NCBI RefSeq assembly: GCF_000154445.1
Contig: NZ_DS499566.1
DNA: 64,000 nt
Origin: Intestinibacter bartlettii
Lineage (GTDB): Bacteria; Bacillota; Clostridia; Peptostreptococcales; Peptostreptococcaceae
Direction: 5' to 3' (one strand)
Part shown: one piece after another, positions 26,470 through 34,657 of the stretch
Numbering within the stretch: the first letter of the stretch is position 1
Layout: every line of letters starts with the position of its first letter
Position numbers and translations under genes: made by a program
Notes under the pieces: generated by a model
Seen by the model: only the letters and a program-made list of their open reading frames with translations
Databases searched by the model: none
Told to the model about the DNA's origin: nothing

Positions 26470-27222
26470 ATGGAAAAGAAAATATTAGCTAAAGTTGGAG
26501 ACAAAGAAATCTCTAACATCGATATCGACAATGCTATACAAGGTTTAGACCCTTATCAAGCACAACAATTCCAAACTGAAGAAGGAAGAAAATACGTTTT
26601 AGAAGACTTAGTAAATCAAGAACTTCTTTACATGTATGCTAAAGACAACAAAATAGATGAAGATGAAGCTTTCAAAAAAGAAATGGCTGAAATAGAAAAA
26701 AACGTATTAAAACAATATGTAATAAACCAAATATTAACTAGCGTAAAATTAACTGATGAAGAAAAACAAGCTTTCTATGAAGCTAACAAAACTAACTTCT
26801 CTAACCCAGAAACTGCTAATGCAAAACATATATTAGTAGATTCAGAAGAAAAAGCTAATGAAATATTAGCTCAAATAAAAGCTGGAGACGTTACTTTCGA
26901 AGATGCTGCTAGAGCTAATTCTACTTGCCCATCTAAAGATCAAGGTGGAGATTTAGGTACTTTTGGTAGAGGACAAATGGTTCCAGAATTCGAAGAAGCT
27001 ACTTTCGCTATGAACGTAGGAGATGTAAGTGAACCTGTTAAAACTCAATTTGGTTACCACTTAATAAAATTAGAAGCTAAAAACGAACCTTCTATACCAG
27101 CTTATGAAGAAATAGCTGACAAAGTTGAAAAAACTTTAATGTTCCAAAAACAAGGTGAAGTTTACAAAAATAAATTAGATGAAGTAAAAGCTAAATTCGG
27201 TGATATAGTATCTTACATGTAA
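26470..27222 (+). CDS. Cytoplasmic parvulin-type peptidyl-prolyl isomerase
   Basis: A 250-aa protein with an N-terminal helical SurA/PrsA-like part (about 1-110), a parvulin domain (about 112-205, with AKHILVDSEEKANEI, GGDLGTFGRGQMVPEFEEA and QFGYHLIKL), and a short helical tail. It has no signal peptide or lipobox, unlike secreted PrsA, so it should work in the cytoplasm on folding proteins. Codon use (AAA, GCT, GTT, TTA) is very uniform, suggesting high expression. A TATAAT at 26405-26410 lies upstream, with no clear -35. A terminator follows. Confidence 0.87.
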   Translation: MEKKILAKVGDKEISNIDIDNAIQGLDPYQAQQFQTEEGRKYVLEDLVNQELLYMYAKDNKIDEDEAFKKEMAEIEKNVLKQYVINQILTSVKLTDEEKQAFYEANKTNFSNPETANAKHILVDSEEKANEILAQIKAGDVTFEDAARANSTCPSKDQGGDLGTFGRGQMVPEFEEATFAMNVGDVSEPVKTQFGYHLIKLEAKNEPSIPAYEEIADKVEKTLMFQKQGEVYKNKLDEVKAKFGDIVSYM

Positions 27223-27240
27223 TCTAAAAATTTACAAACT

Positions 27241-27281
27241 AAAAAGCTTGTCGTATATTTTTAGCGACAAGCTTTTTTTGT
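27241..27281 (+). terminator. Intrinsic terminator of the parvulin gene
   Basis: AAAAAGCTTGTCG pairs with CGACAAGCTTTTT around an 11-base loop, followed by a run of T. Confidence 0.9.
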
Positions 27282-27368
27282 TCTTATTTACATTAAATTA
27301 TTATCAACTATAATTTTGAATATTTAAATAACTAACTATTTTAAATACTAAAGCACTAAAATTTAATT

Positions 27369-27851
27369 TTATGTAAATAATCTTCTACTTTTATATTTTT
27401 TAGTAATTATATTATATTCTACTTTAACTACACCATCAATTTTATATATTTCCTCAAAAACAAATTGTTGTAAGCTTTCAACATCTTTAACAAATGCATT
27501 AGCATATAATTCGTTTTTACCAGTCATTGCACAAACACTTTCTATTTTTGGGTGTTTTGCAAGCTCATTGGCAACATCATCTAATTTACTTGGTGCGGCT
27601 TCTACTTGTAGAAATACAGGAGTATTTAAACCAACTTTTTTAGAATCTAGTTGAACAGTAAATCTTTCAACTACACCTTCTTCAACCATTTTCATTACTC
27701 TTTCTCTTACTGCCATACGTGATAAGTGCACTTCTCTCGCAATTTCTGCATATGATATTCTGCTATCATTAGCCAGTAATTTTAGTATTTTTATATCTGT
27801 TTTGTCTAAATGAATACCTAATTTGTCAAAGTCTAAAGAATCTTCTCTCAT
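27369..27851 (-). CDS. Lrp/AsnC-family transcriptional regulator
   Basis: A 160-aa regulator with an N-terminal winged helix (LDKTDIKILKLLANDSRISYAEIAREVHLSRMAVRERV) and a C-terminal RAM/AsnC ligand domain (about 75-150). These act as oligomers and often sense amino acids. The target cannot be inferred, since the neighbours have no amino acid gene. AAAAGGAGG precedes the ATG. Confidence 0.9.
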   Translation of the reverse strand: MREDSLDFDKLGIHLDKTDIKILKLLANDSRISYAEIAREVHLSRMAVRERVMKMVEEGVVERFTVQLDSKKVGLNTPVFLQVEAAPSKLDDVANELAKHPKIESVCAMTGKNELYANAFVKDVESLQQFVFEEIYKIDGVVKVEYNIITKKYKSRRLFT

Positions 27852-27950
27852 AAATATACCTCCTTTTGGAATTTTTTAACACTCCTATAATTAGATTATA
27901 ACAGTTAGTATATCTATCGGTATATAAAAACTTATTTTATATAAATTTTT

Positions 27951-28364
27951 TTATTTTTTCATCTTTTCGTAACAATATTCCACAATAGTTCTTCTTTTAA
28001 CCATTCCTATAAAAGTTTCTGTATCATCTATTACTGGAACAAAGTTTTGAGTAATAGCTTTTGATACTAATAACTCCATATTTGCACTTATAGGCACTGG
28101 AGTATTGTTCTTTCTTCTAGGCACATCTATAACAGGCATAACATCTATATCTTTTAAACTTATTTCTTTTTTTTCTATTAAATCTTTTAATGTCCAAAGT
28201 AAATCCCCTTCTGTTATTGTCCCCACATATTTCCCATCTTTTGTTAATATAGGAATAGATGAATATCTATGATGTTCCATTTTTTCTAGTGTCTGTCTAA
28301 TCGTAAAGTCCTCTGTTATATATGCTACTTCACTTTTTGGTGTTAGAAAAAATAATATATTCAT
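27951..28364 (-). CDS. Two-CBS-domain protein
   Basis: A 137-aa protein made of two CBS motifs. The first is at about 8-60 (HHRYSSIPILTKDGKYVGTITEGDLLW). The second is at about 75-130 (NFVPVIDDTETFIGMVKRRTIVEY). Such pairs bind adenine nucleotides and modulate partners. This one is free-standing. GGAGGTG precedes the ATG. Confidence 0.87.
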   Translation of the reverse strand: MNILFFLTPKSEVAYITEDFTIRQTLEKMEHHRYSSIPILTKDGKYVGTITEGDLLWTLKDLIEKKEISLKDIDVMPVIDVPRRKNNTPVPISANMELLVSKAITQNFVPVIDDTETFIGMVKRRTIVEYCYEKMKK

Positions 28365-28454
28365 GTCTATATTACACCTCCATAATAATTTACAAAAAAT
28401 CTATCTCATCTTATTTTAACATAGATATGTATGTATTTGCATATAAATTTATGC

Positions 28455-28486
28455 ACAAAAAAAGCCACATAAGTGGCCTTTTTCTC
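28455..28486 (-). terminator. Intrinsic terminator of the cold-shock gene
   Basis: GCCAC and GTGGC form a stem with loop ATAA, with an A run on the left and a T run on the right. On the minus strand it ends the cold-shock gene 50 bases upstream. Confidence 0.8.
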
Positions 28487-28535
28487 ACATATCACTAGCG
28501 TTACTAATATATATGAATTTTCATTATAATCCTAA

Positions 28536-28736
28536 TTATAATCTTACTACGTTAGCAGCTTGAGGACCTTTAGCTCCTTCAACTACGTCGAATTCTACAT
28601 TTTGTCCTTCTTCTAATGATTTGTATCCATCACATTGTATAGCTGAGAAATGTACGAAAACATCTCCTTCACCTTCTACAGATATGAATCCAAATCCTTT
28701 TTCGTTGTTAAACCATTTTACTACACCTGTTTTCAT
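28536..28736 (-). CDS. Cold-shock-domain RNA chaperone
   Basis: A 66-aa CspA/CspB-type protein. RNP1 (KGFGFISVEG) and RNP2 (VFVHFSAI) are intact and the length is typical. It binds single-stranded RNA and keeps mRNA unfolded. TAGGAGGA precedes the ATG, and a long AT-rich region upstream may carry a regulatory leader as in other csp genes. Confidence 0.95.
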   Translation of the reverse strand: MKTGVVKWFNNEKGFGFISVEGEGDVFVHFSAIQCDGYKSLEEGQNVEFDVVEGAKGPQAANVVRL

Positions 28737-28927
28737 TAATAAATCCTCCTAAAAACACACTTAATTGGCTATCAAAATAGCCTTATACTTAATTTATCAT
28801 ATATAATTATATTTGTCAATTAAATTTAATTTTATACATTTTATAAATAAATTCTTATTTATTGTAAAATATTTATTCAAATCACATGCAAAATTCGAGT
28901 TTATAATTATCAAAATCTAATATTATT

Positions 28928-30235
28928 TTAATAATTAACTTTAATTAAATGAAATCCTATTTTTTTATCACTCCAACCTAAATCCCAAGGTACGAGCAAT
29001 CTATCTGTATTATGACAAGTTACTAATGGGTATCCTCTAGAATCTAGTCCTGTTACTGTAGATACATGTGTTATTCTTCCGTTTTTTTCATATCCAACAA
29101 TATCCCCAGGTCTCAATTTATAAGCTTCTTTGTATACTTCTTCATAACTACCTTTTGCTAAGTAATATCCTCTTCCGCTATATACTAGATAGTTTTTAAA
29201 TCCTTGAGCATTTACCCACGCTTTTGTCGCTGCTCCATTTTCATAATTCCAAGTTGGATTTTTTGAAAAAGTTCCACTTTCATACATTATTTGTGATGCA
29301 AAGTTTGCACAATCTCCTCCATCAGAGTTAAAATCTTTGTAGTTTGGATTTATAAGATAGATTTTGTCATCTACATTTGTAGCTGCTCCACAGTATTTAT
29401 GAGCATAGTCAACAGCCTTTTTTTGTCTATCGCTTAAGTCAAATTGAACTTGTCCTTGAGATAATATATAACTTTTTATTTCTTTTGAATTTATATGTTC
29501 TAAATTCAAAGAATCAGCAAATGGATCTGTATACCATTCTTTTGTTATTACATATCTGTCGTCTTCAACCCTAACATGTAAGTAATGTTGAGTCCCTATT
29601 TGAAACTCATTTTTTATATCTGGTTGATTTTCATAGTAGTATTTGTATTTTGTACAAACTGTACATATTATTCCGTATAGGTTTTTCTCTCTTTCTCTCA
29701 TTTTATTTATTTTTACTTTTGCATCAATTTCATCAAATACTACTCCTTGTTTATCTGACCAGTTTTTTAGATACTGCATTTTTTTCATTTCATGTTCATA
29801 TGCCCATAATCCAAATTTTATGTCTGTATCATATATTTTTTTTAGTATTTCTTCATTATGATCCATAATCGCTTTATTTCTATAATCAAATAAATTTTTC
29901 AAATAAACTTCATATTGTTTACTGATATCTTGTTCTTCATTCATACTTTTATTTTTCTTATACCCATCTTCTGCATCTATATTTTGATTATTTATTTTGT
30001 CTTGTCTTGTATTTGAATTCTTTTCATCTTGTTTTGTTTTTTCGTTATTTGTTTTGTCATTTGCCTTATTTTTCGTACCTGTATTTTTTTGTTTATTTTG
30101 ATTATCAGCTTCTAATTCATTTTGATATATATTCTTATTTTGTGCATATATATAATTATTATCTATAGAATTCATTCCTAATGTAAATAAAGTTATTACA
30201 AGAAAAATCCTATAGATTTTCTTATATTCTATCAA
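28928..30235 (-). CDS. Secreted amidase (Amidase_6-like)
   Basis: A 435-aa exported protein. The N-terminus is a signal peptide (charged YKKIYR, then a hydrophobic core, ending near YIYAQ). A low-complexity Asn/Lys/Gln/Glu linker (about 35-100) follows, then a helical middle, then a C-terminal NlpC/CHAP-like amidase domain. DGGDCANFASQ carries the catalytic Cys and GRITHVSTVTG the His; PGDIVGYEKNG and TCHNTDR complete it. It likely acts on cell wall or spore cortex peptides outside the cell. GGAGGTGA precedes the TTG start. Confidence 0.82.
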   Translation of the reverse strand: MIEYKKIYRIFLVITLFTLGMNSIDNNYIYAQNKNIYQNELEADNQNKQKNTGTKNKANDKTNNEKTKQDEKNSNTRQDKINNQNIDAEDGYKKNKSMNEEQDISKQYEVYLKNLFDYRNKAIMDHNEEILKKIYDTDIKFGLWAYEHEMKKMQYLKNWSDKQGVVFDEIDAKVKINKMREREKNLYGIICTVCTKYKYYYENQPDIKNEFQIGTQHYLHVRVEDDRYVITKEWYTDPFADSLNLEHINSKEIKSYILSQGQVQFDLSDRQKKAVDYAHKYCGAATNVDDKIYLINPNYKDFNSDGGDCANFASQIMYESGTFSKNPTWNYENGAATKAWVNAQGFKNYLVYSGRGYYLAKGSYEEVYKEAYKLRPGDIVGYEKNGRITHVSTVTGLDSRGYPLVTCHNTDRLLVPWDLGWSDKKIGFHLIKVNY

Positions 30236-30479
30236 AATACTTCACCTCCATTTTATTTTGTTATTTATTATAATTTTTATTAGTATATCCAAAATATTAA
30301 ACAAATAATTATTTCAAATAATTTACATATTTTTCAATTGTAATTTCTGTTTTTGAACAAAGTTTATAATTGTATTACTACAAATTTAATTTTATAAATT
30401 TAAAAAATAAGTATTTTCATAAAATACAATTTAATAGTAAAATATACTTATGCAATTTTTAACTAACGGAGGAAAACAT

Positions 30480-31304
30480 ATGCTAAAAAAAGTAGCTGCA
30501 ATAAATGATATGTCTGGGATTGGGAAGTGTTCTCTTACTGTTGCTATTCCAATATTATCAGCATTAAAAACACAATGCTGTCCTTATCCAACAGCAATAC
30601 TATCTAGTCAAACTGGATATCCTAAATTTACATATTTAGATTTTACATCTCATATGCAAGAATACAACAGAGCTTGGAAAGAATTAGATGTAAGTTTTGA
30701 TACTATATACAGTGGTTTTTTAGGTTCTATAGATCAAATAGACATCGTTCGTGATTTTATAAAGAGCAATAATAATGCCTATGTAATTGTCGACCCTGTT
30801 ATGGGCGATGGTGGGGATTATTATCAAACTTTTAATGATGAAATTTGCAATAAAATAAAAGATTTAGTTAAAATTTCTGATTTAGTAACTCCTAACTTAA
30901 CAGAAGCTTGTCTTTTGACAAATAATAAATACCATACTAATTACACATTAGAAGAGACTTTAGATTTGGCAAAGGAAATATCTGCTTTAGGACCTAAAAA
31001 GGTTATAATAACTGGAATTTTAATAGATGGTAATATAATAAATTTAGGTTATGATAAAGAAAACGATGAGTATTTATCTTATTCCTTAAAGTACAACAAT
31101 AAATCATATAGCGGTACAGGCGATATTTTTACGTCTATAATTTCAGGTCTTATAACTAATGGGCACGATTTTAAAGATTCAATAAAAATAGCTTCTGATT
31201 TTATATTTAAATGTATAGAATACACTAGCAAGTATGATATCGATCCTAATGATGGTGTATTTTTCGAAGTCTTTTTAAATGATTTAACTTCTCTAAACAA
31301 TTAA
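30480..31304 (+). CDS. Pyridoxamine/pyridoxal kinase (PdxY-like)
   Basis: A 274-aa ribokinase-family kinase that phosphorylates pyridoxal or pyridoxamine. Marks are INDMSGIGKCSL, VIVDPVMGDGG, TPNLTEA, and the catalytic loop YSGTGDIF. The ATG at 30480 is chosen because CGGAGG precedes it. It is followed by YlbF on the same strand. The vitamin B6 route agrees with several PLP enzymes nearby, though no operon link is shown. Confidence 0.88.
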   Translation: MLKKVAAINDMSGIGKCSLTVAIPILSALKTQCCPYPTAILSSQTGYPKFTYLDFTSHMQEYNRAWKELDVSFDTIYSGFLGSIDQIDIVRDFIKSNNNAYVIVDPVMGDGGDYYQTFNDEICNKIKDLVKISDLVTPNLTEACLLTNNKYHTNYTLEETLDLAKEISALGPKKVIITGILIDGNIINLGYDKENDEYLSYSLKYNNKSYSGTGDIFTSIISGLITNGHDFKDSIKIASDFIFKCIEYTSKYDIDPNDGVFFEVFLNDLTSLNN

Positions 31305-31339
31305 ATATTAAGTTCTACATCCTCTTTTGTTTTTATATA

Positions 31340-31389
31340 AATATATTATAGATTTTTAGTTTGATAAAGATATAAGTCTATAATATATT
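31340..31389. repeat. 13-bp inverted repeat before ylbF
   Basis: AATATATTATAGA at 31340-31352 and its exact complement at 31377-31389 flank a 24-base loop. AT-rich, without a T run. Could be a weak terminator or a leader structure. Confidence 0.35.
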
Positions 31390-31442
31390 ATTACAATTTG
31401 CCTTTTTTTAATCATAATATATATACAAGGGAGGATTTTTTT

Positions 31443-31763
31443 ATGAATATAAATCAAAAAGCCCAAGAATTGGCTAAACTTATAAAAACAACTGATGAAT
31501 TCCAAACTATGAATAAATATAAAAGAGAAATCGAAAAAAATAAAAATATAAAAAGACAGCTAGATAATTACTTAAGTAAAAAAGACAAAATATACACTAG
31601 ATATAAAATAGATGAAGCAAATAAAAGAGTGTCTCAATTAGACAAAGAATATTCAAAAGTATTTCAAAATCCATTAGTTGAAAATTACTTTAAAAGTACA
31701 CAAAACTTCAACTTGCTTATGCAAAGTGTATATAAATCAATCGAACAAGAACTATTGAGATAA
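31443..31763 (+). CDS. YlbF/YmcA-family protein
   Basis: A 106-aa helical protein resembling YlbF/YmcA, which with RicT form the RNA-maturation complex linked to RNase Y in Bacillus. It has the family's long coiled helices (KAQELAKLIKTTDEFQ, KYKREIEKNKNIKRQLDNY). GGGAGG before the ATG at 31443 decides the start; the earlier in-frame ATG at 31398 lacks one. RNase Y is also in this window at 55,739, far away. Function here is by family. Confidence 0.78.
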   Translation: MNINQKAQELAKLIKTTDEFQTMNKYKREIEKNKNIKRQLDNYLSKKDKIYTRYKIDEANKRVSQLDKEYSKVFQNPLVENYFKSTQNFNLLMQSVYKSIEQELLR

Positions 31764-32052
31764 CACTTATTATACATTTCAAATGATTATTTTTTTCTAA
31801 TATAGCGCATATTTGTTTTAATATAGCAAAATTTTTTGTTAAAAAAAGTAAATATTTTTGTCTATTTACATTGATTTTCTTTAATTTAAGTCTTATTATT
31901 AATAATATATATAAATTTTCTGAAAAAACTTTTTAAATTAGTTTTTTCAGAAAATTTCAAAATAAAAAAATCTTTGCATTATATAAAATTTTATAATGTA
32001 AATAAATTATATATTGAAATTATATATCATTTTTAAATTAGGGGGGATTAAC
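31764..32052 (+). promoter_or_regulatory. Leader with a 15-bp perfect inverted repeat before the class III aminotransferase
   Basis: TTTTCTGAAAAAACT at 31916-31930 pairs exactly with AGTTTTTTCAGAAAA at 31940-31954 around nine bases. Downstream a second weaker repeat, ATTATATAAAATTTTATAAT, runs from about 31979 to 31998. The first hairpin lacks a T run, so an operator or RNA structure is as likely as a terminator for ylbF. Confidence 0.4.
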
Positions 32053-33402
32053 ATGAGTTCATTATCAACAAATAAAGAAAGATTATCTACAAGTAAAGAA
32101 ATATGTGCTAGAGAGTCAGAAGTTTTAGCAAAAACTCAAAAACTGCCATACTGCCCAATAGCATTTAAATCTGGTAAAGGAGCTCTTCTTTACGATTATG
32201 AAGGAAAGGAATATATAGACTTATTAGCAAGTGCATCTTCAGCTAATATAGGACATGGTAATGAAGAAGTTGCAGATGCTGTTAGAGAACAAATGGCTAA
32301 ATTAGCTCAATTTTCAATAGTTTACTTCTCTTGTAAAGAACCTGTTGAATATGCTGAGAAATTAATAGAACTATATCCAGGGGATAACAATAAAAAAGTT
32401 CTATTCTCAACTACTGGTTCTGAATCTATAGATGCTGCTATCAAATTGGTTAAAGGTTATACTGGAAGAAATAAAATAATATCTTTCAATGGAGCTTATC
32501 ATGGTAGTACTTTCGGTGCTATATCTATATCTGCAATAAGCTTAAATATGAGAAGAAAAATGGGGGCTATGATCCCAGATGTTCATCACTTTAATTATCC
32601 AGTTTGTATTAAATGTCCGTATGGAAAATGTGAAGAATCATGTAACTTAGAATGTTTAAAAGAAATAGAAACTGCATTTAGTTTATATTTACCACCAGAA
32701 GAAGTTGCTGCTATATTTTTTGAACCTATAGCAGGCGATGCTGGTATAATAGTGCCTCCAAAAAAATATGTACAAGCTTTGCATGAACTATGTAAGAAGC
32801 ATGGTATATTATTCGTAGTTGATGAAATACAACAAGCTTGGGGAAGAAGTGGTAAATTCTTTGCTATAGAAAACTTCGATGTTGAACCTGATTTAATAGT
32901 AATGGGTAAATCTTCAGGTGGAGGACTTCCAATGGGTATTGTAATGGGTAAATCTGAAATAATGGACAGCTTAGATGCTCCAGCCCACTTATTTACAATG
33001 TCTGGTAACTCAACAGTTTGTGCTGCAGCTTTAAAAATGTTAGAAATATTTGAAAGAGAAGATTTAGTAGAACAATCAAGAGTAAAGGGTGAATACTTTA
33101 AAAATAAATTCTTAGAACTTCAAAAGAAATATCCTGAAATAATAAAAGACGTTCGTGGACTTGGGTTATCAATAGGTGTAGATTTATGTGATAAAAATAC
33201 TACTACTAAAATAATCTATGAATGTCAACTAAATGGTTTAGTTTTAATATCTCTTGGAGAATCTACTTTAAGAGTACAACCACCACTTGTTATAACTTAT
33301 GAACAAATGGATAAATCAATAGAAATAATAGAACAAGCTATAAAAGATTTAATAGATGGTAAAATATCAGATGAAGCTTTATCTGTAATAAATGGATGGT
33401 AA
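32053..33402 (+). CDS. Class III PLP aminotransferase (GABA/ornithine type)
   Basis: A 449-aa fold-type I enzyme with the class III pattern: STTGSESIDAA, FEPIAGDAG, VVDEIQQAWGRSG, and the PLP lysine in MGKSSGGGLP. A cysteine-rich insertion (CIKCPYGKCEESCNLEC) is at about 182-200. Such insertions occur in this family and may bind metal. The amino donor is unknown. GGGGGG before the ATG at 32053 sets the start; the earlier ATG at 32014 has none. A hairpin and a class I aminotransferase follow. Confidence 0.86.
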   Translation: MSSLSTNKERLSTSKEICARESEVLAKTQKLPYCPIAFKSGKGALLYDYEGKEYIDLLASASSANIGHGNEEVADAVREQMAKLAQFSIVYFSCKEPVEYAEKLIELYPGDNNKKVLFSTTGSESIDAAIKLVKGYTGRNKIISFNGAYHGSTFGAISISAISLNMRRKMGAMIPDVHHFNYPVCIKCPYGKCEESCNLECLKEIETAFSLYLPPEEVAAIFFEPIAGDAGIIVPPKKYVQALHELCKKHGILFVVDEIQQAWGRSGKFFAIENFDVEPDLIVMGKSSGGGLPMGIVMGKSEIMDSLDAPAHLFTMSGNSTVCAAALKMLEIFEREDLVEQSRVKGEYFKNKFLELQKKYPEIIKDVRGLGLSIGVDLCDKNTTTKIIYECQLNGLVLISLGESTLRVQPPLVITYEQMDKSIEIIEQAIKDLIDGKISDEALSVINGW

Positions 33403-33436
33403 AAATTCTAGCAAACAATTTAATAAGTAATATAGC

Positions 33437-33464
33437 TTAGGCCTAATAATTTTATTAGGCCTAA
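33437..33464. repeat. 13-bp perfect hairpin between the two aminotransferase genes
   Basis: TTAGGCCTAATAA pairs exactly with TTATTAGGCCTAA around only TT. It is followed by TTTAAAATAAGGGG, so without a long T run. It may process or dampen the downstream gene of a two-gene message. Confidence 0.5.
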
Positions 33465-33486
33465 TTTAAAATAAGGGGTGAAATTT

Positions 33487-34596
33487 ATGGAATATAAAAT
33501 AAAAAAATCAATTGCATCAAATATAAAAGAATCTTATTCAATTGAAGGTGAAGATGCCTTTGAAAATATAGATATCGACTGTGCTGAAGGTATAAATACA
33601 GTTTCTTTTTCTGATTATGCAATAGAAGCATTTAATTCAATCGATTATACTATAATGAAAGACTACCCTCATTCACTTACTGTAAAGAAATCTATAATTG
33701 ATTTTTGGAAGAAATACACAGATACTGAAATAAACTATGATAATATCGTTTTATGTGATGGCTCTATAGGTGCATTATTTTTAATAAACAAATTATTTAT
33801 CGAAAATAACGATAAAGTTTTAGGTTTAGCGCCTCAATTTCCAGAGTACAAAATGGATGTTACTATGTCTGGTGGTATTTTCGAATCTTATAAATTAAAA
33901 CCTGAAAATAACTATAAATTTATAGCTTCTGAATTTATAGATTTAATAAATGATGATTTAAAACTTATATATTTAGATAATCCCAATAATCCTACTGGAC
34001 AAATAATCCCTCTAGAAGCAATTGAAAAAGTTTTAAAATCAGCCTTAGATAAAAACATTGTTGTCATAGTAGATGAGGCTTATGGTGACTATATGAATGA
34101 AAATAACTCTGCCGTAAACTTGGTTCCAAAATATGAAAATTTAATAGTTACAAAAACATTTTCTAAAGCTTATGGTCTTGCTGGTCTTCGTGGCGGATAT
34201 ATAATCCAAAACGAAGATTTAACTAAAGCAATGAAAAATATAAATACACCTTATGAAATGTCTTCTATAACGAGAGTCATCGCCTCTAAAGTTGTAAGTG
34301 ATCATGATTTTTTAGAAAAAATGAGAAAAACGAATTCAGAAATGAAATCTCAACTTATAAAGGAGTATAAAAACTTAAATATATGTGAGAACGGCACCAC
34401 TGTATCTATAATGATGGTAACTCATAAAAATAAAGATATTGACTTAGAGAAAGAATTTGCAAAATTAAAAATAGGTGTTATCTCTTGTGCTTCTTTCGAA
34501 TCAGTAGATAAAAACTCTGTAAGATTTAGATTGCCATCACCAAAGTATTTATCTAGAATAATAGAAGCATTTAATATTATAGATAATTTAAAATAA
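33487..34596 (+). CDS. HisC-like class I/II aminotransferase
   Basis: A 369-aa enzyme similar to histidinol-phosphate aminotransferase: LDNPNNPTG, VDEAYGDY, and TKTFSKAYGLAGLRGGY with the PLP lysine. A C-terminal RFRLPSP arginine motif is present. No his genes are near, so its substrate may differ. AAGGGGTG before the ATG at 33487 sets the start, since the in-frame GTG at 33478 is part of that ribosome site. It probably shares a message with the class III gene upstream. Confidence 0.84.
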   Translation: MEYKIKKSIASNIKESYSIEGEDAFENIDIDCAEGINTVSFSDYAIEAFNSIDYTIMKDYPHSLTVKKSIIDFWKKYTDTEINYDNIVLCDGSIGALFLINKLFIENNDKVLGLAPQFPEYKMDVTMSGGIFESYKLKPENNYKFIASEFIDLINDDLKLIYLDNPNNPTGQIIPLEAIEKVLKSALDKNIVVIVDEAYGDYMNENNSAVNLVPKYENLIVTKTFSKAYGLAGLRGGYIIQNEDLTKAMKNINTPYEMSSITRVIASKVVSDHDFLEKMRKTNSEMKSQLIKEYKNLNICENGTTVSIMMVTHKNKDIDLEKEFAKLKIGVISCASFESVDKNSVRFRLPSPKYLSRIIEAFNIIDNLK

Positions 34597-34621
34597 ATAT
34601 TATTTTGGGGTGTAAATTTAA

Positions 34622-34656
34622 AAAGACGACTTTTAATTTCAAAGTCGCCTTTCTTA
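34622..34656. terminator. Intrinsic terminator, bidirectional
   Basis: GACGACTTT pairs with AAAGTCGCC (one G-U type mismatch) around a short AT loop, with A runs on the left and TTTCTT on the right. It lies between converging genes. Confidence 0.7.
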
Positions 34657-34657
34657 T

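Noticed and set aside
29643..29868. Overlapping 72-codon plus-strand frames inside the secreted amidase gene
   Set aside because: Shadow frames of the linker coding sequence, in two frames at once, without ribosome sites.
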